DNA of 64,000 bases from VGKP01 sp964578345 (GTDB lineage: Archaea; Nanobdellota; Nanobdellia; Pacearchaeales; GW2011-AR1), in NCBI GenBank assembly GCA_964578345.1, contig CAZOCP010000002.1:1-64000 (forward strand). Reading direction: 5' to 3'. The notes below the pieces were generated by a model that saw only the letters and a program-made list of their open reading frames with translations, ran no database searches and was not told the DNA's origin. The position numbers were made by a program, and so were the translations under genes. Position 1 is the first letter of the stretch. Every line of letters begins with the position of its first letter. This document shows positions 45,260 through 53,083 of this stretch, piece after piece.

Positions 45260-47626
45260 CTAAACCTTAAATTCTACGTTAAGTTCGCCATGCCTAATTT
45301 CTTCTGCATTGATCACTGCCTTAAGATCAGAAATTACTTTCCCTAAAATCTTATGATATTCTTTAGGCATAGTCAAAACAACTTCTACTTTCATCGACTT
45401 CTGCGCCCTCGATTTCTCCTGCCTGACAAAAGAAACAATTTCAAGCAGGCGATTCCATACTTTCTCATCGTCCTTGCTTTTCTTCACTTTAAAAAGAAAA
45501 GGCCATGATTCCAGATGAATAGATTTATTTCCCTCTTTTTTTTTGAAATAAACATGATATAATTCTTCTGTAATAAATGGTGTAAAGGGCGCATAGAGTT
45601 TAAGAAGCTTTAAAAAAGAATGATAAAGAGTGTAGCAAGCAGAATCTTTTTCATGTGAATTTCCTTGGTAAAATCTATACTTAATAATCTCAAGATAATT
45701 GTCCGCGAAAGTTTTCCAAAAAAACAAATCAGTCTCTGTTTTCGCTCTAGAGTATTGGTATTCCTCAAATGCTTCCGTTGCCTTTTCAATTGTATTATTC
45801 AACTGTATCAGAAATAATCTGTCTGTTTCAAGCAATTTAGGTTCTTTTTTTGGATATTGAAAATTCGTGAAGATAAAATTAGCAGCATTCACAATCTTTG
45901 TAACAAATTTTTTGCCAGTCACTACGTCTTTTTCTTGATAGTCAAAATCTTCTCCTAACTTTGATGAAGCAGCCCAATATCGAATAGAATCTGCTCCATA
46001 TTTTTCTATAACCTCTTGGGGTCGTACAAGCTCTCCTTTCGACTTCGACATTTTTTCTCCGCCAATTTTAACAAAGCCGGAGATTATAGCATTCTTCCAA
46101 GGAGTCTTTTTGAAATGCAGCCGGGATTTTACAACTGTATTAAAAAGCCAAAAAGTTATTATATCATGCGCCTGTGGACGCAAATCCATAGGAAACAATT
46201 TTTCCCGCATTTTTTTATCTTTAATCAATTGTATTGCAATCTGAGGAGTTAAAGACGACGTAAACCAAGTATTTAGTACATCAAGTTCAGGTTTAAATAA
46301 TGAATTCTTGCATTTGAGGCAGGATTTTATATAAGGAGAATCTTTTTCAGGATCAATTGGAAGTTTACTTTCATCAGCAAGCACAGGTTCATCACACTTC
46401 GTACAATACCAAACAGGAAAAGGAACCCCAAAATGCCTCTGATTCGAAATAAGCCAGTCCCACTGCAGCCCGTTCACCCAATTATTATAACGATGAATCA
46501 TAAATTCAGGATGCCATTTAATCTCTGCTCCCCATTTAATAAATTTCTCTTTCAAATCTAAATACTTTACAAACCATTGTTTGCTTTTTATAAATTCTAT
46601 CTCTGTTCCACAGCGATCATGTACATTAACCGCATGTTTAATCTGTATTTGCTTTACAAGAAGATTAGCATCCTTCAAATCTCTGATAATGTTCTTTCTT
46701 GCTTCTTTTATCTTCAGATTTTGATATTTGCCTGTGATTCTGCTCATCTCTCCATTTTCATTGATTGCTATTTTTATTGGAAGATTATGCGCCTTCTGCC
46801 ATTCCATATCAGTCTGGTCTCCAAAAGTACAGCACATAACCATCCCTGTTCCCTTCTCTGGATTTACCCGCTCATCCTCCATAATTGGAACTTCAAAATT
46901 AAAAATAGGAATTCTCGCTTTTCTTCCTTTATATTTTTTATATCTCTCATCAGAAGGATGATAAAAAACAGCAACGCATGCAGAAAGAAGTTCGGGGCGC
47001 GTCGTCGCTATAACAATCTTTTCTTCTCCAACCCTAAAAACAATATCATTAAAAGTAGAATCTGCTTCTTTATCTTGTAATTCCACTTGCGCGACCCCTG
47101 TCCTGCATTCTGGGCACCACATAACAGGAGCGTCTTTTCTATAAACTCTTTTTTTATTGTACAAATCAATGAAAGACCACTGAGAAATTTTTCTAGCATG
47201 TGAGTTAATAGTAGAATAATAAAGATTCCAATCACAGCTTATTCCCATATTCTTCCAATCCTGCACAAAGTTAGGAAGTTCTGATTTAAGAAAATCCATG
47301 CAGAGATTTATGAAATCTGCGCGGGGCATATCTCTTGCCTTGGCATTTTTCTTTTTTTCCACCAATCTCTCTGTAGGAAGGCCATTATCATCAGTGCCAA
47401 ATGGATAAAAAACTTCAAATCCTGCCATTCTTCTATACCTCGCAATAAAATCCTGCTGCGAATATGAACAAGCGTGCCCAATATGCATTTCGCCAGAAAC
47501 AGTTGGCGGCGGCGTATCTATAGAATAAATTTTCTTCTTACTATTAGAATTAAATCTAAAAATACCTTCTTTTTCCCAATACATTCTCCACTTCTCCTCA
47601 ATCTGTTTAGTGTTTACTTCATGCAT
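45260..47626 (-). CDS. valS: Valyl-tRNA synthetase
   Basis: 788 aa, class I. PPPTVSGEMHIGHA near residue 40 contains the HIGH signature and GGEKMSKSKG near 525 the KMSKS loop. The editing (CP1) domain lies between (ATTRPELL near 210, the threonine-editing region). The anticodon-binding helical domain is present, and the coiled-coil C-terminus of bacterial ValRS is absent, as in compact archaeal forms. Charges tRNA-Val and clears mischarged Thr. Confidence 0.94.
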   Translation of the reverse strand: MHEVNTKQIEEKWRMYWEKEGIFRFNSNSKKKIYSIDTPPPTVSGEMHIGHACSYSQQDFIARYRRMAGFEVFYPFGTDDNGLPTERLVEKKKNAKARDMPRADFINLCMDFLKSELPNFVQDWKNMGISCDWNLYYSTINSHARKISQWSFIDLYNKKRVYRKDAPVMWCPECRTGVAQVELQDKEADSTFNDIVFRVGEEKIVIATTRPELLSACVAVFYHPSDERYKKYKGRKARIPIFNFEVPIMEDERVNPEKGTGMVMCCTFGDQTDMEWQKAHNLPIKIAINENGEMSRITGKYQNLKIKEARKNIIRDLKDANLLVKQIQIKHAVNVHDRCGTEIEFIKSKQWFVKYLDLKEKFIKWGAEIKWHPEFMIHRYNNWVNGLQWDWLISNQRHFGVPFPVWYCTKCDEPVLADESKLPIDPEKDSPYIKSCLKCKNSLFKPELDVLNTWFTSSLTPQIAIQLIKDKKMREKLFPMDLRPQAHDIITFWLFNTVVKSRLHFKKTPWKNAIISGFVKIGGEKMSKSKGELVRPQEVIEKYGADSIRYWAASSKLGEDFDYQEKDVVTGKKFVTKIVNAANFIFTNFQYPKKEPKLLETDRLFLIQLNNTIEKATEAFEEYQYSRAKTETDLFFWKTFADNYLEIIKYRFYQGNSHEKDSACYTLYHSFLKLLKLYAPFTPFITEELYHVYFKKKEGNKSIHLESWPFLFKVKKSKDDEKVWNRLLEIVSFVRQEKSRAQKSMKVEVVLTMPKEYHKILGKVISDLKAVINAEEIRHGELNVEFKV

Positions 47627-47750
47627 AAAAAGCTAAAGAACAAGAAGATTAAAAAGCTTCGGGTAGCTAATATTGAAGGAGTCAAGATAGCAAAAGAATC
47701 TAAAAAGTAATAGAGCCAACGCTTAAATATACTTCTGCTCTAATAAATAA

Positions 47751-48263
47751 ATGATACAAACGCATTTCACAGGAGAAAAAATATTCTCCAACACTCAAGA
47801 AGCCTTCTCAATGCATGAAAAATCCTCATTCGGTGAAAAAAAAGGTCAGAGAATAGAATATGCATTAATTGAAGCTCTCTTCCTAGTTCAAGAAAAAAAG
47901 ATTTTAGTATTTTCTGGAAACAAAGCGCTCTCCTTCGACGCCCTCCTGAAAAAAATAAGAAAATTTGATAAAAAAGTCGAAACAAAATTAGCAGTATTCA
48001 CTGACCTACGCAAAAGAGGATATGTTATAAAAACAGCACTCCGCTATGGTGCAGAATTCAGAGTGTATGAGAAAGGAATCAAGCCTAAAGAAGATCATGC
48101 GCGCTGGATCCTCTATACTGTACGCGAGCATGAAATGTTAAGTTGGCATGACTTTGCTGCAAAAAACAGAATAGCCCATTCAACAAACAAAAACTTATTA
48201 TTGGCTATTGTAGATGAAGAATCAGACGTAAGCTATTACGAAATAAAGTGGATTAGACCTTGA
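47751..48263 (+). CDS. endA: tRNA-splicing endonuclease EndA
   Basis: 170 aa, the size of the homotetrameric (alpha4) type. The catalytic triad is visible: Tyr in FRVYEKG near residue 104, His in EDHARW near 115 and Lys in STNKNLLLA near 147. It cuts introns at bulge-helix-bulge motifs in precursor tRNAs. An intron-containing tRNA gene, its likely substrate, lies 1.9 kb downstream. TATA-like box GCTTAAATATAC about 25 nt upstream. Confidence 0.95.
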   Translation: MIQTHFTGEKIFSNTQEAFSMHEKSSFGEKKGQRIEYALIEALFLVQEKKILVFSGNKALSFDALLKKIRKFDKKVETKLAVFTDLRKRGYVIKTALRYGAEFRVYEKGIKPKEDHARWILYTVREHEMLSWHDFAAKNRIAHSTNKNLLLAIVDEESDVSYYEIKWIRP

Positions 48264-48356
48264 TAAAAATCATCCGGGACATTCTCCTTTTTCCAATATT
48301 ATGTCAAGTTCCTTGACATCACAAATATTTATAACATTAGAAAGATAGAGCAAAAT

Positions 48357-49229
48357 ATGCCTGCCGACATAAAGAAGATAATACAAAATAAAGACCTTAT
48401 TATCTCAACCATACAAAACCGAGGGCCATGCCTCCCTGTTCACATAGCAAGGGCGGCAAACATGAATCTACTGTTTGCTTCAGCATATTTATCAGAATTA
48501 TATGGGGAAAAAAAGATTAAAATGAGCTATATGCGGGTTGGAAGCTCTCCATTATATTATATCGAGGGGCAAGAGCCGCAGTTAGAAAAATTTTCAGAGC
48601 ATCTTAATGCAAAAGAGCAGGAAGCCTTAAATATTCTAAAAAACGAAAAAATACTAAATGATGAAAAGCTGCCTCCCCCAATTAGGGTAGCCATTCGAGA
48701 GCTAAGAGACTTTGCAAACCATTTAAATGTAAAGATAAAGAAAGAAAACAAAATATTTTGGAAATACTTCCTTCTTTCTGACGAGGATGCAAAAAAAATG
48801 CTTCTTGCCCAACTGGCAGAAAAGCCGGAGGAAGAAAAAGAAGAGAAATTAAAAGAAGAAAAAACTACCAAGCCCGCAAAGACTATCCAAAGAAAAACAA
48901 AGCAGAAAAAAGAAGATTCGGGGTTTATAAACAAAATAAAAGAATTTGTGGAAAAAAAAGAATACGAATTTATTGAAACAATTATAACAAAGAAAAAAGA
49001 GATATCTATGAAGATAAAAATAAACACTCCTATTGGAAAGCAGGAGTATCTTATAATAGCTAAAGAAAAAAAGAAGATTAATTCCGATGATATTAAATTG
49101 GCTCTGCATTTGGCGCAGTTGGAAAAAATGCCTGCGTTGTTAGTTAGCTCAGGTAGCCCTGATAAAGAAGCGCAGGATCAGCTTAATACCTGGAGAAATT
49201 TAATCAAATTTGAAAAAATAAATCTTTAA
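48357..49229 (+). CDS. Winged-helix protein with charged linker and C-terminal domain
   Basis: 290 aa. Residues about 1-75 look like a winged helix (GPCLPVHIARAANMNLLFAS as recognition region). Residues about 155-185 are a Lys/Glu-rich disordered linker. The C-terminal 100 residues (ISMKIKINTPIGKQEYLI, then LALHLAQLEKMPALLVSSG) have alternating strands and helices that could be a restriction-endonuclease-like fold, but no full catalytic set is certain. It lies between EndA and ribosomal protein genes on the same strand. A DNA- or RNA-binding role is likely. Confidence 0.65.
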   Translation: MPADIKKIIQNKDLIISTIQNRGPCLPVHIARAANMNLLFASAYLSELYGEKKIKMSYMRVGSSPLYYIEGQEPQLEKFSEHLNAKEQEALNILKNEKILNDEKLPPPIRVAIRELRDFANHLNVKIKKENKIFWKYFLLSDEDAKKMLLAQLAEKPEEEKEEKLKEEKTTKPAKTIQRKTKQKKEDSGFINKIKEFVEKKEYEFIETIITKKKEISMKIKINTPIGKQEYLIIAKEKKKINSDDIKLALHLAQLEKMPALLVSSGSPDKEAQDQLNTWRNLIKFEKINL

Positions 49230-49252
49230 ATGACAAAGCCGATTAAAAAGAA

Positions 49253-49570
49253 ATGGATGACGCATTTAGAAATAATCATCTAGATAAAATTAGTGAACTT
49301 CTAGAAAAATACAAGCTTTCCTATACTGCAGTAACCATCATTAATGGAAAGTGTACAATAGTTCTAGAAGAGAAAAATAATAGAGAAATAGGCAGAAAAA
49401 GCTCAAGTCTTGAGAATAGAAAGAAAAATCTTGAAGATCTTGTACATCTACTTGAAAAACAAGGCGCACAAATAATTAACAAATTCTCATATAAATATGA
49501 AATAGACAGCGTCTACGAACTATTTCTTGATGGAAAATATTACTACACTTTTGTCCTTATTAGAGATTAA
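49253..49570 (+). CDS. Hypothetical protein, 105 aa
   Basis: A small soluble alpha/beta protein: helix (LDKISELLEKYKL), strands (YTAVTIINGKCTIVLEEKN), charged helix and strands (YELFLDGKYYYTFVLIRD). No motif recognised. It lies 23 nt after the winged-helix gene and 45 nt before rps17e, so it is probably co-transcribed with translation genes. Confidence 0.65.
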   Translation: MDDAFRNNHLDKISELLEKYKLSYTAVTIINGKCTIVLEEKNNREIGRKSSSLENRKKNLEDLVHLLEKQGAQIINKFSYKYEIDSVYELFLDGKYYYTFVLIRD

Positions 49571-49615
49571 ATTGAATGTACAAAGTTTTAAATATCCTCC
49601 TTTCAAACCAAAATA

Positions 49616-49849
49616 ATGGGAAGAATTAAATCGTTGATGGTTAAAAAGGCAGCAAGGCATCTGCTGGAAGGAGAGCATAAATTCACTGAGAAATTTGAGC
49701 GTAACAAAAAACTGCTTGCGAATAATATGCCAAGCAAGCCAATTAGAAATAAAATCGCGGGTTATATTGCCCGTATTGTCAAAATGAAAAAGATAGAGAA
49801 AGCAAAACTCAACCTAAAAAATACCGAGGCTATAAAACCAGGATATTAA
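49616..49849 (+). CDS. rps17e: Small ribosomal subunit protein eS17
   Basis: 77 aa. GRIKSLMVKKAARHLLEG, FTEKFERNKKLLAN, and the conserved core SKPIRNKIAGYIARIVK identify archaeal/eukaryal S17e, a component of the 30S subunit. A TATA-like TTTTAAATATCC lies about 25 nt upstream of the ATG. Confidence 0.95.
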   Translation: MGRIKSLMVKKAARHLLEGEHKFTEKFERNKKLLANNMPSKPIRNKIAGYIARIVKMKKIEKAKLNLKNTEAIKPGY

Positions 49850-49851
49850 AG

Positions 49852-50097
49852 TTATTTAGATTTTATAGATATTAATTTATCAATCTTGCCCTCAATTCTG
49901 TTCATATCTTCCTTAATCTTATAAATCTCTTTCATTCTCTTTCTATTTATAAAAAAAGCAACAAATTCAAAAAATAACCAGAGTATAACTATAACTCCAA
50001 TAGTTTGCAGCCATAATCCTATCTTACCAAGTTCAGATATAAACTGCGCAGATATTCCAACTATTTCATCCCCTGCGGCCATAAGAAAAGATAGCAA
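49852..50097 (-). CDS. Small single-helix membrane protein
   Basis: 81 aa. One strong membrane helix (IGLWLQTIGVIVILWLFFEF) and a basic coiled-coil C-terminus (KEDMNRIEGKIDKLISIKSK) facing the cytoplasm. Convergent with rps17e, with only 2 nt between stops. Function unknown. Confidence 0.65.
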   Translation of the reverse strand: MLSFLMAAGDEIVGISAQFISELGKIGLWLQTIGVIVILWLFFEFVAFFINRKRMKEIYKIKEDMNRIEGKIDKLISIKSK

Positions 50098-50158
50098 TTA
50101 GCCTTTATTAAACTTATCCAAACAACACCCTTAAAAACCTATCAATATTTAATTTTTT

Positions 50159-50312
50159 GGCTCAGTAACTCAGCGGCAGAGTGCGGCTCTCATAAAATTT
50201 AATTTTATGATGCTCAAGAAACAACCGCACCTTTAGGGCGCCAGTTATTCCTTGACATAAATTATAGATTTGCGTCAGGCCGAAGTCGGGAGTTCAACTC
50301 TCCCCTGAGCCA
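50159..50312 (+). tRNA. tRNA with CAT anticodon (elongator Met or Ile2), with intron
   Basis: Exons 50159-50194 and 50277-50312, intron 50195-50276 (82 nt) at the canonical 37/38 position. Acceptor GGCTCAG / CTGAGCC, D-arm ACTC / GAGT, anticodon stem CGGCT / GGCCG, loop CTCATAA (CAT), T-arm GGGAG-TTCAACT-CTCCC, discriminator A, no CCA. The three G-C pairs typical of initiator anticodon stems are absent, so it is elongator Met or Ile2. The intron arms AAATTTAATTTTATG and CATAAATTATAGATTT pair imperfectly, and a palindromic element occupies the centre. Confidence 0.9.
50209..50258. repeat. Palindromic element L inside the tRNA intron
   Basis: ATGCTCAAGAA (50209-50219) and TTCCTTGACAT (50248-50258) form the outer stem. 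The inner part AACCGCACCTTTAGGGCG resembles the CCGCGCCC/GGGCGC modules of elements B and D. It makes up about 50 of the 82 intron bases. Confidence 0.55.
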
Positions 50313-50332
50313 TCTCCTAACTCTAAAACATT

Positions 50333-50354
50333 AGCTGTAAACTTAACGTCACCT
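50333..50354. repeat. Dispersed ~20-bp repeat, copy 4
   Basis: AGCTGTAAACTTAACGTCACC, 21 nt after the tRNA 3' end. Opposite orientation to the copy at 57981. The 50313-50780 gap otherwise holds only a doubtful 51-codon ORF, an inverted GCGCTTTTTC / GAGAAAGCGC pair near 50570-50618 and the AbrB promoter. Confidence 0.55.
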
Positions 50355-50396
50355 CTTTTAGAAATATTCTTAAATAGGAAATATATACTAATTGAT

Positions 50397-50552
50397 ATGC
50401 CATTCGTTAATACACTGCCTTACGTGAGTAATCCTATAGAAGAGTTTTTCGATTTTAAATCTGTAAGTTGGGAAAAAGAAATTTATCCGAAATTTAAAGG
50501 AAGCATCAAAAAAAATGACCGAGCATTTCCAACTATTGATAAATTCCTTTAA
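50397..50552 (+). CDS. Short ORF, possibly a truncated gene
   Basis: 51 aa (MPFVNTLPYVSNPIEEFFDF then KSVSWEKEIYPKFKG...). A TATA-like CTTAAATAGG lies about 25 nt before the ATG, the main support. No homologue recognised, and the protein ends abruptly before repeat-like DNA, so it may be the start of a decayed gene. Confidence 0.3.
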   Translation: MPFVNTLPYVSNPIEEFFDFKSVSWEKEIYPKFKGSIKKNDRAFPTIDKFL

Positions 50553-50761
50553 TATGTAGTATTCTCGCGCTTTTTCAAGGTTACCTAAGCATATTCGCTG
50601 AGTACATGAGAAAGCGCAACTTCATCGCTTATCGCTTCGGCAAACAAGCTTTCCTGCTATTTCAAGCAACTTATCAAATATTAAATACTCATAAAAGAAG
50701 ATTGGAGATAGAATTTTAAGATGCCAAAGTTTATAAATAAGATAATCTTACTAATAATATA

Positions 50762-50776
50762 AACTTATATAAAGTT
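50762..50776 (+). promoter_or_regulatory. Promoter/possible operator of the AbrB/PIN pair
   Basis: AACTTATATAAAGTT just before the ATG at 50781 is a near-palindrome, with a TATA-like TAATATAAAC directly upstream (about 50752-50761). Antitoxins of this type commonly bind such palindromes to repress their own operon; binding here is inferred. Confidence 0.4.
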
Positions 50777-50780
50777 AAAA

Positions 50781-51041
50781 ATGAAAAACATCGAAATAAC
50801 AAGCATGAGTTCAAGAGGGCAAGTAGTCATCCCTCAAAGCTTAAGAGAAAGACTCAGAATACGAGAAGGAGAAAAGTTTATTGTAATCGGAGAAGAAAAT
50901 ACTATTGTTCTAAAAAAAATAGAGAGACCTTCATTTAAAGGACTCGAAAAACTGCTTAATAAGACAAGAGAATTTGCAAAGAAGAAAAAAGTAAAAGAAA
51001 CAGATATAGAAGAAGCTATAACAGAATCTAGAAAAAAATGA
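50781..51041 (+). CDS. AbrB/SpoVT-type antitoxin
   Basis: 86 aa. SSRGQVVIPQSLRERLRI, then EGEKFIVIGEENTIVLKK is the swapped-hairpin AbrB DNA-binding fold. The C-terminal basic helix (KTREFAKKKKVKETDIEEAI) likely wraps the toxin. It overlaps the PIN gene by 4 nt (ATGA), the standard coupling of a VapBC-like pair. Confidence 0.9.
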   Translation: MKNIEITSMSSRGQVVIPQSLRERLRIREGEKFIVIGEENTIVLKKIERPSFKGLEKLLNKTREFAKKKKVKETDIEEAITESRKK

Positions 51042-51442
51042 GAATTATTTTAGACACAAATGTCTTCATCTCTGGAATATTTTGGGAAGGCAATTTTTGC
51101 TCTCAGGTTATAGATGAATGGAGAAAAGGAAAATTTGAGTTGATTAGTTCTGCAGACATTATTAATGAACTAGTTGAGACATTAAAAAATTTTAAAATTC
51201 AAATGCCTAAAAAAATGATAGAAGAATGGAAAAACCTTATTATTAAAAACTCTATCATTACTGAAACATCTGAAAAATTAGAAGTCATTAAAGAAGATTC
51301 AGAAGACAATAAATTTTTAGAAGCTGCTGTATCTGGAAGAGCAGACTTTATTGTAAGTCAAGATAAACATTTATTAAAATTAAATGATTATCAAAAGATT
51401 AAGATTATTGGACCTAAAGATTTCTTAGAAATAGTCAAATAA
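51038..51442 (+). CDS. PIN-domain toxin (VapC-like ribonuclease)
   Basis: 134 aa. The acidic active-site residues are visible: LDTNVFISG at the start (first Asp), SSADIINELVE near 45 (Glu), EDSEDNKFLEAA near 85 and IVSQDKHLL near 108 (Asp). PIN toxins cleave RNA, often tRNA. It is the second gene of the AbrB/PIN operon. Confidence 0.9.
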   Translation: MRIILDTNVFISGIFWEGNFCSQVIDEWRKGKFELISSADIINELVETLKNFKIQMPKKMIEEWKNLIIKNSIITETSEKLEVIKEDSEDNKFLEAAVSGRADFIVSQDKHLLKLNDYQKIKIIGPKDFLEIVK

Positions 51443-51477
51443 TTTTGTTTAGGAGGTTGCCCGCCTGTTTATCTGGC

Positions 51478-51831
51478 TTAAACATGCGATTTAAACTCAT
51501 CTTTTTCTTTCCTCGGCAGAACATGCAAATGCGCATGCATTACAACTTGTCCTGCGCTTGGAAAATTATTCATCACTAACTGAAATCCATTCCCGTAATC
51601 CTTGTCCATAAGATTTTTAGCAACTTGCTTTGAAAATTTGACCAACTCATTCCCAAGCGTATCGGGCAAATCCAGTATATTAACATAATGCTCTCTTGGT
51701 ATTATTAATGTATGCCCATTAACTTTCGGATGTACATCTAATATTGCTATAAAATTTTTACTTGAAGCAATCTGCTCTACAGAAACACTGCCCTCAACAA
51801 TCTTGCAAAAAACACAATCAGATTTATCCAT
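51478..51831 (-). CDS. HIT-family hydrolase
   Basis: 117 aa. CVFCKIVEG zinc-type N-terminus, HPKVNGHTLIIPREHY in the middle and HAHLHVLPR near the end (HxHxH triad). These enzymes hydrolyse nucleoside phosphoramidates or dinucleoside polyphosphates. It lies 15 nt after the MinD-like gene on the same strand. Confidence 0.93.
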   Translation of the reverse strand: MDKSDCVFCKIVEGSVSVEQIASSKNFIAILDVHPKVNGHTLIIPREHYVNILDLPDTLGNELVKFSKQVAKNLMDKDYGNGFQLVMNNFPSAGQVVMHAHLHVLPRKEKDEFKSHV

Positions 51832-51846
51832 TTTAATAGTTATATA

Positions 51847-52692
51847 TTAATCCGTCTTCTTACCAATTAAATAAGCAGAAGCATTTTCTGCAAAAATACT
51901 CGTATAAAAATAATCCTTTAGTCTCTGTCTATTAACTTCCTCTCTGCTAAAATTAAAAGAGAACATTTTTTTAAAAAGAGATTTCGGCTCTTTCTGTAAA
52001 GTAATCGCTGCACTTAGTTTGCTAATTTCTTTGCTGAATAAAGAGCGCTTGCTGTATAAAGAAACAGGAATTCGCAGGAAAAGAGCACGGTTGCTCATCT
52101 TATCATCAGGTATCCGTGCAACTACGGGAATACCTAAAGCTTCTTCAATAAAAGACAATTCCAGCTCATAATTTGGGTCTCGAACTTTATTAAGAATAAT
52201 TCCAGTAATCGGTTTGCCTCTTTGCCCTGCAAGTTTAGCAGCTCTAATAGAACAGCTAAGTGTCGGATAGTCAGGAGTTGTGACGACAAACAAATGGTCT
52301 GAAGCCAATATCGTAGACAGAACTTCCTCGTTTAAACTGGGAGAAGAATCAATAATCACAAAATCATATTTATTTTTCACTGATTGAATTCGGTCTCTTA
52401 ATTTCAAGACATTAACATTTCTTCCGTAATCATAGCTGCCGGGAATAACATCAACCCCAAACTTTTCGTGAATAGCAGAGCTGAGATTAGACCTTCCAGC
52501 CAGAACATCATGGATAGTATTATCAGGAACGACTATATCCATATGTAATCCTAAGTTAGGAGCAGAATAATTAGCATCTACTAAAAGTATTTTTTTATGA
52601 TAGTTATTTGCTAAATCATAAGCCAAAGAAGCAGAGACCGTCGTCTTGCCTACTCCTCCTTTTATCGAAACAATACCAAGCACTTGTCCCAT
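51847..52692 (-). CDS. MinD/ParA-family P-loop ATPase
   Basis: 281 aa. Deviant Walker A KGGVGKTT at residues 10-17, switch I VDANYSAPNLGLH and Walker B VIIDSSPSL are complete. In archaea MinD homologues position surface structures or other partners, and there is no MinE. The C-terminal ~50 residues (FNFSREEVNRQRLKDYFYTS) lie beyond the usual core and could carry a membrane-targeting helix. The partner is unknown; FtsZ is 21 kb away. Confidence 0.92.
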   Translation of the reverse strand: MGQVLGIVSIKGGVGKTTVSASLAYDLANNYHKKILLVDANYSAPNLGLHMDIVVPDNTIHDVLAGRSNLSSAIHEKFGVDVIPGSYDYGRNVNVLKLRDRIQSVKNKYDFVIIDSSPSLNEEVLSTILASDHLFVVTTPDYPTLSCSIRAAKLAGQRGKPITGIILNKVRDPNYELELSFIEEALGIPVVARIPDDKMSNRALFLRIPVSLYSKRSLFSKEISKLSAAITLQKEPKSLFKKMFSFNFSREEVNRQRLKDYFYTSIFAENASAYLIGKKTD

Positions 52693-52748
52693 GAAATATA
52701 AAAAAGACTCCTATTTAAAAACTTATTGAAAAATGAACCTGTGAGAAT

Positions 52749-52795
52749 ACTTCAATCTCATAAGAGTTGAAGTTGCCGCGGAGCTTTGCTCTGCG
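52749..52795. repeat. Palindromic element N
   Basis: ACTTCAATCTC (52749-52759) / GAGTTGAAGT (52764-52773), then CGCGGAGC / GCTCTGCG (52777-52795). The first hairpin resembles the one at 31054. Downstream of tRNA-Ala, between it and the MinD gene. Confidence 0.6.
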
Positions 52796-52856
52796 TGCAC
52801 AATTATAGTTTCTTTGAACTCCGAGAAGGTTTCTTTTCTAAAGAAAGCTTGTAGAA

Positions 52857-52927
52857 TGGACCCGCCGAGAATCGAACTCGGGTCTCATCCATGCCATGGA
52901 TGCATTCTACCACTATACAACGGGCCC
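52857..52927 (-). tRNA. tRNA-Ala (GGC)
   Basis: 71-nt cloverleaf: acceptor GGGCCCG / CGGGTCC with the G3-U70 pair that specifies alanine, anticodon stem CATCC / GGATG with loop ATGGCAT (GGC), T-arm with GTTCGAT, discriminator A. No intron or CCA. Element O starts 3 nt upstream of its 5' end. Confidence 0.92.
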
Positions 52928-52930
52928 ATA

Positions 52931-53049
52931 TCACCAAACCCTTCGGGTTTTACCTCGGCTTTAAAGCCGAGGTTTGCCTGGTGTTTGGTGAGACAGAAAA
53001 CAAACTGCGGCTTAAAAGCCGCAGATGTATTTGCGCAGTTTGTTTTCTG
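52931..53049. repeat. Double nested palindromic element O
   Basis: Unit 1: outer TCACCAAACC (52931-52940) / GGTGTTTGGTGA (52980-52991), inner CCTCGGCTTTAAAGCCGAGG (52953-52972). Unit 2: outer CAGAAAACAAACTGCG (52994-53009) / CGCAGTTTGTTTTCTG (53034-53049), a perfect 16-bp stem, with inner CTGCGGCTTAAAAGCCGCAG (53005-53024). It occupies the promoter position of tRNA-Ala; the TTTAAA core is about 35 nt before the tRNA 5' end. Confidence 0.85.
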
Positions 53050-53083
53050 TATTAAATCTTCAAAAATAAGTATTATAAATCTA

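Noticed and set aside
47630..47710. Possible 29-aa basic peptide (MHKKLKNKKIKK) between valS and endA
   Set aside because: Very short, low complexity, and no promoter distinct from the start region of valS.
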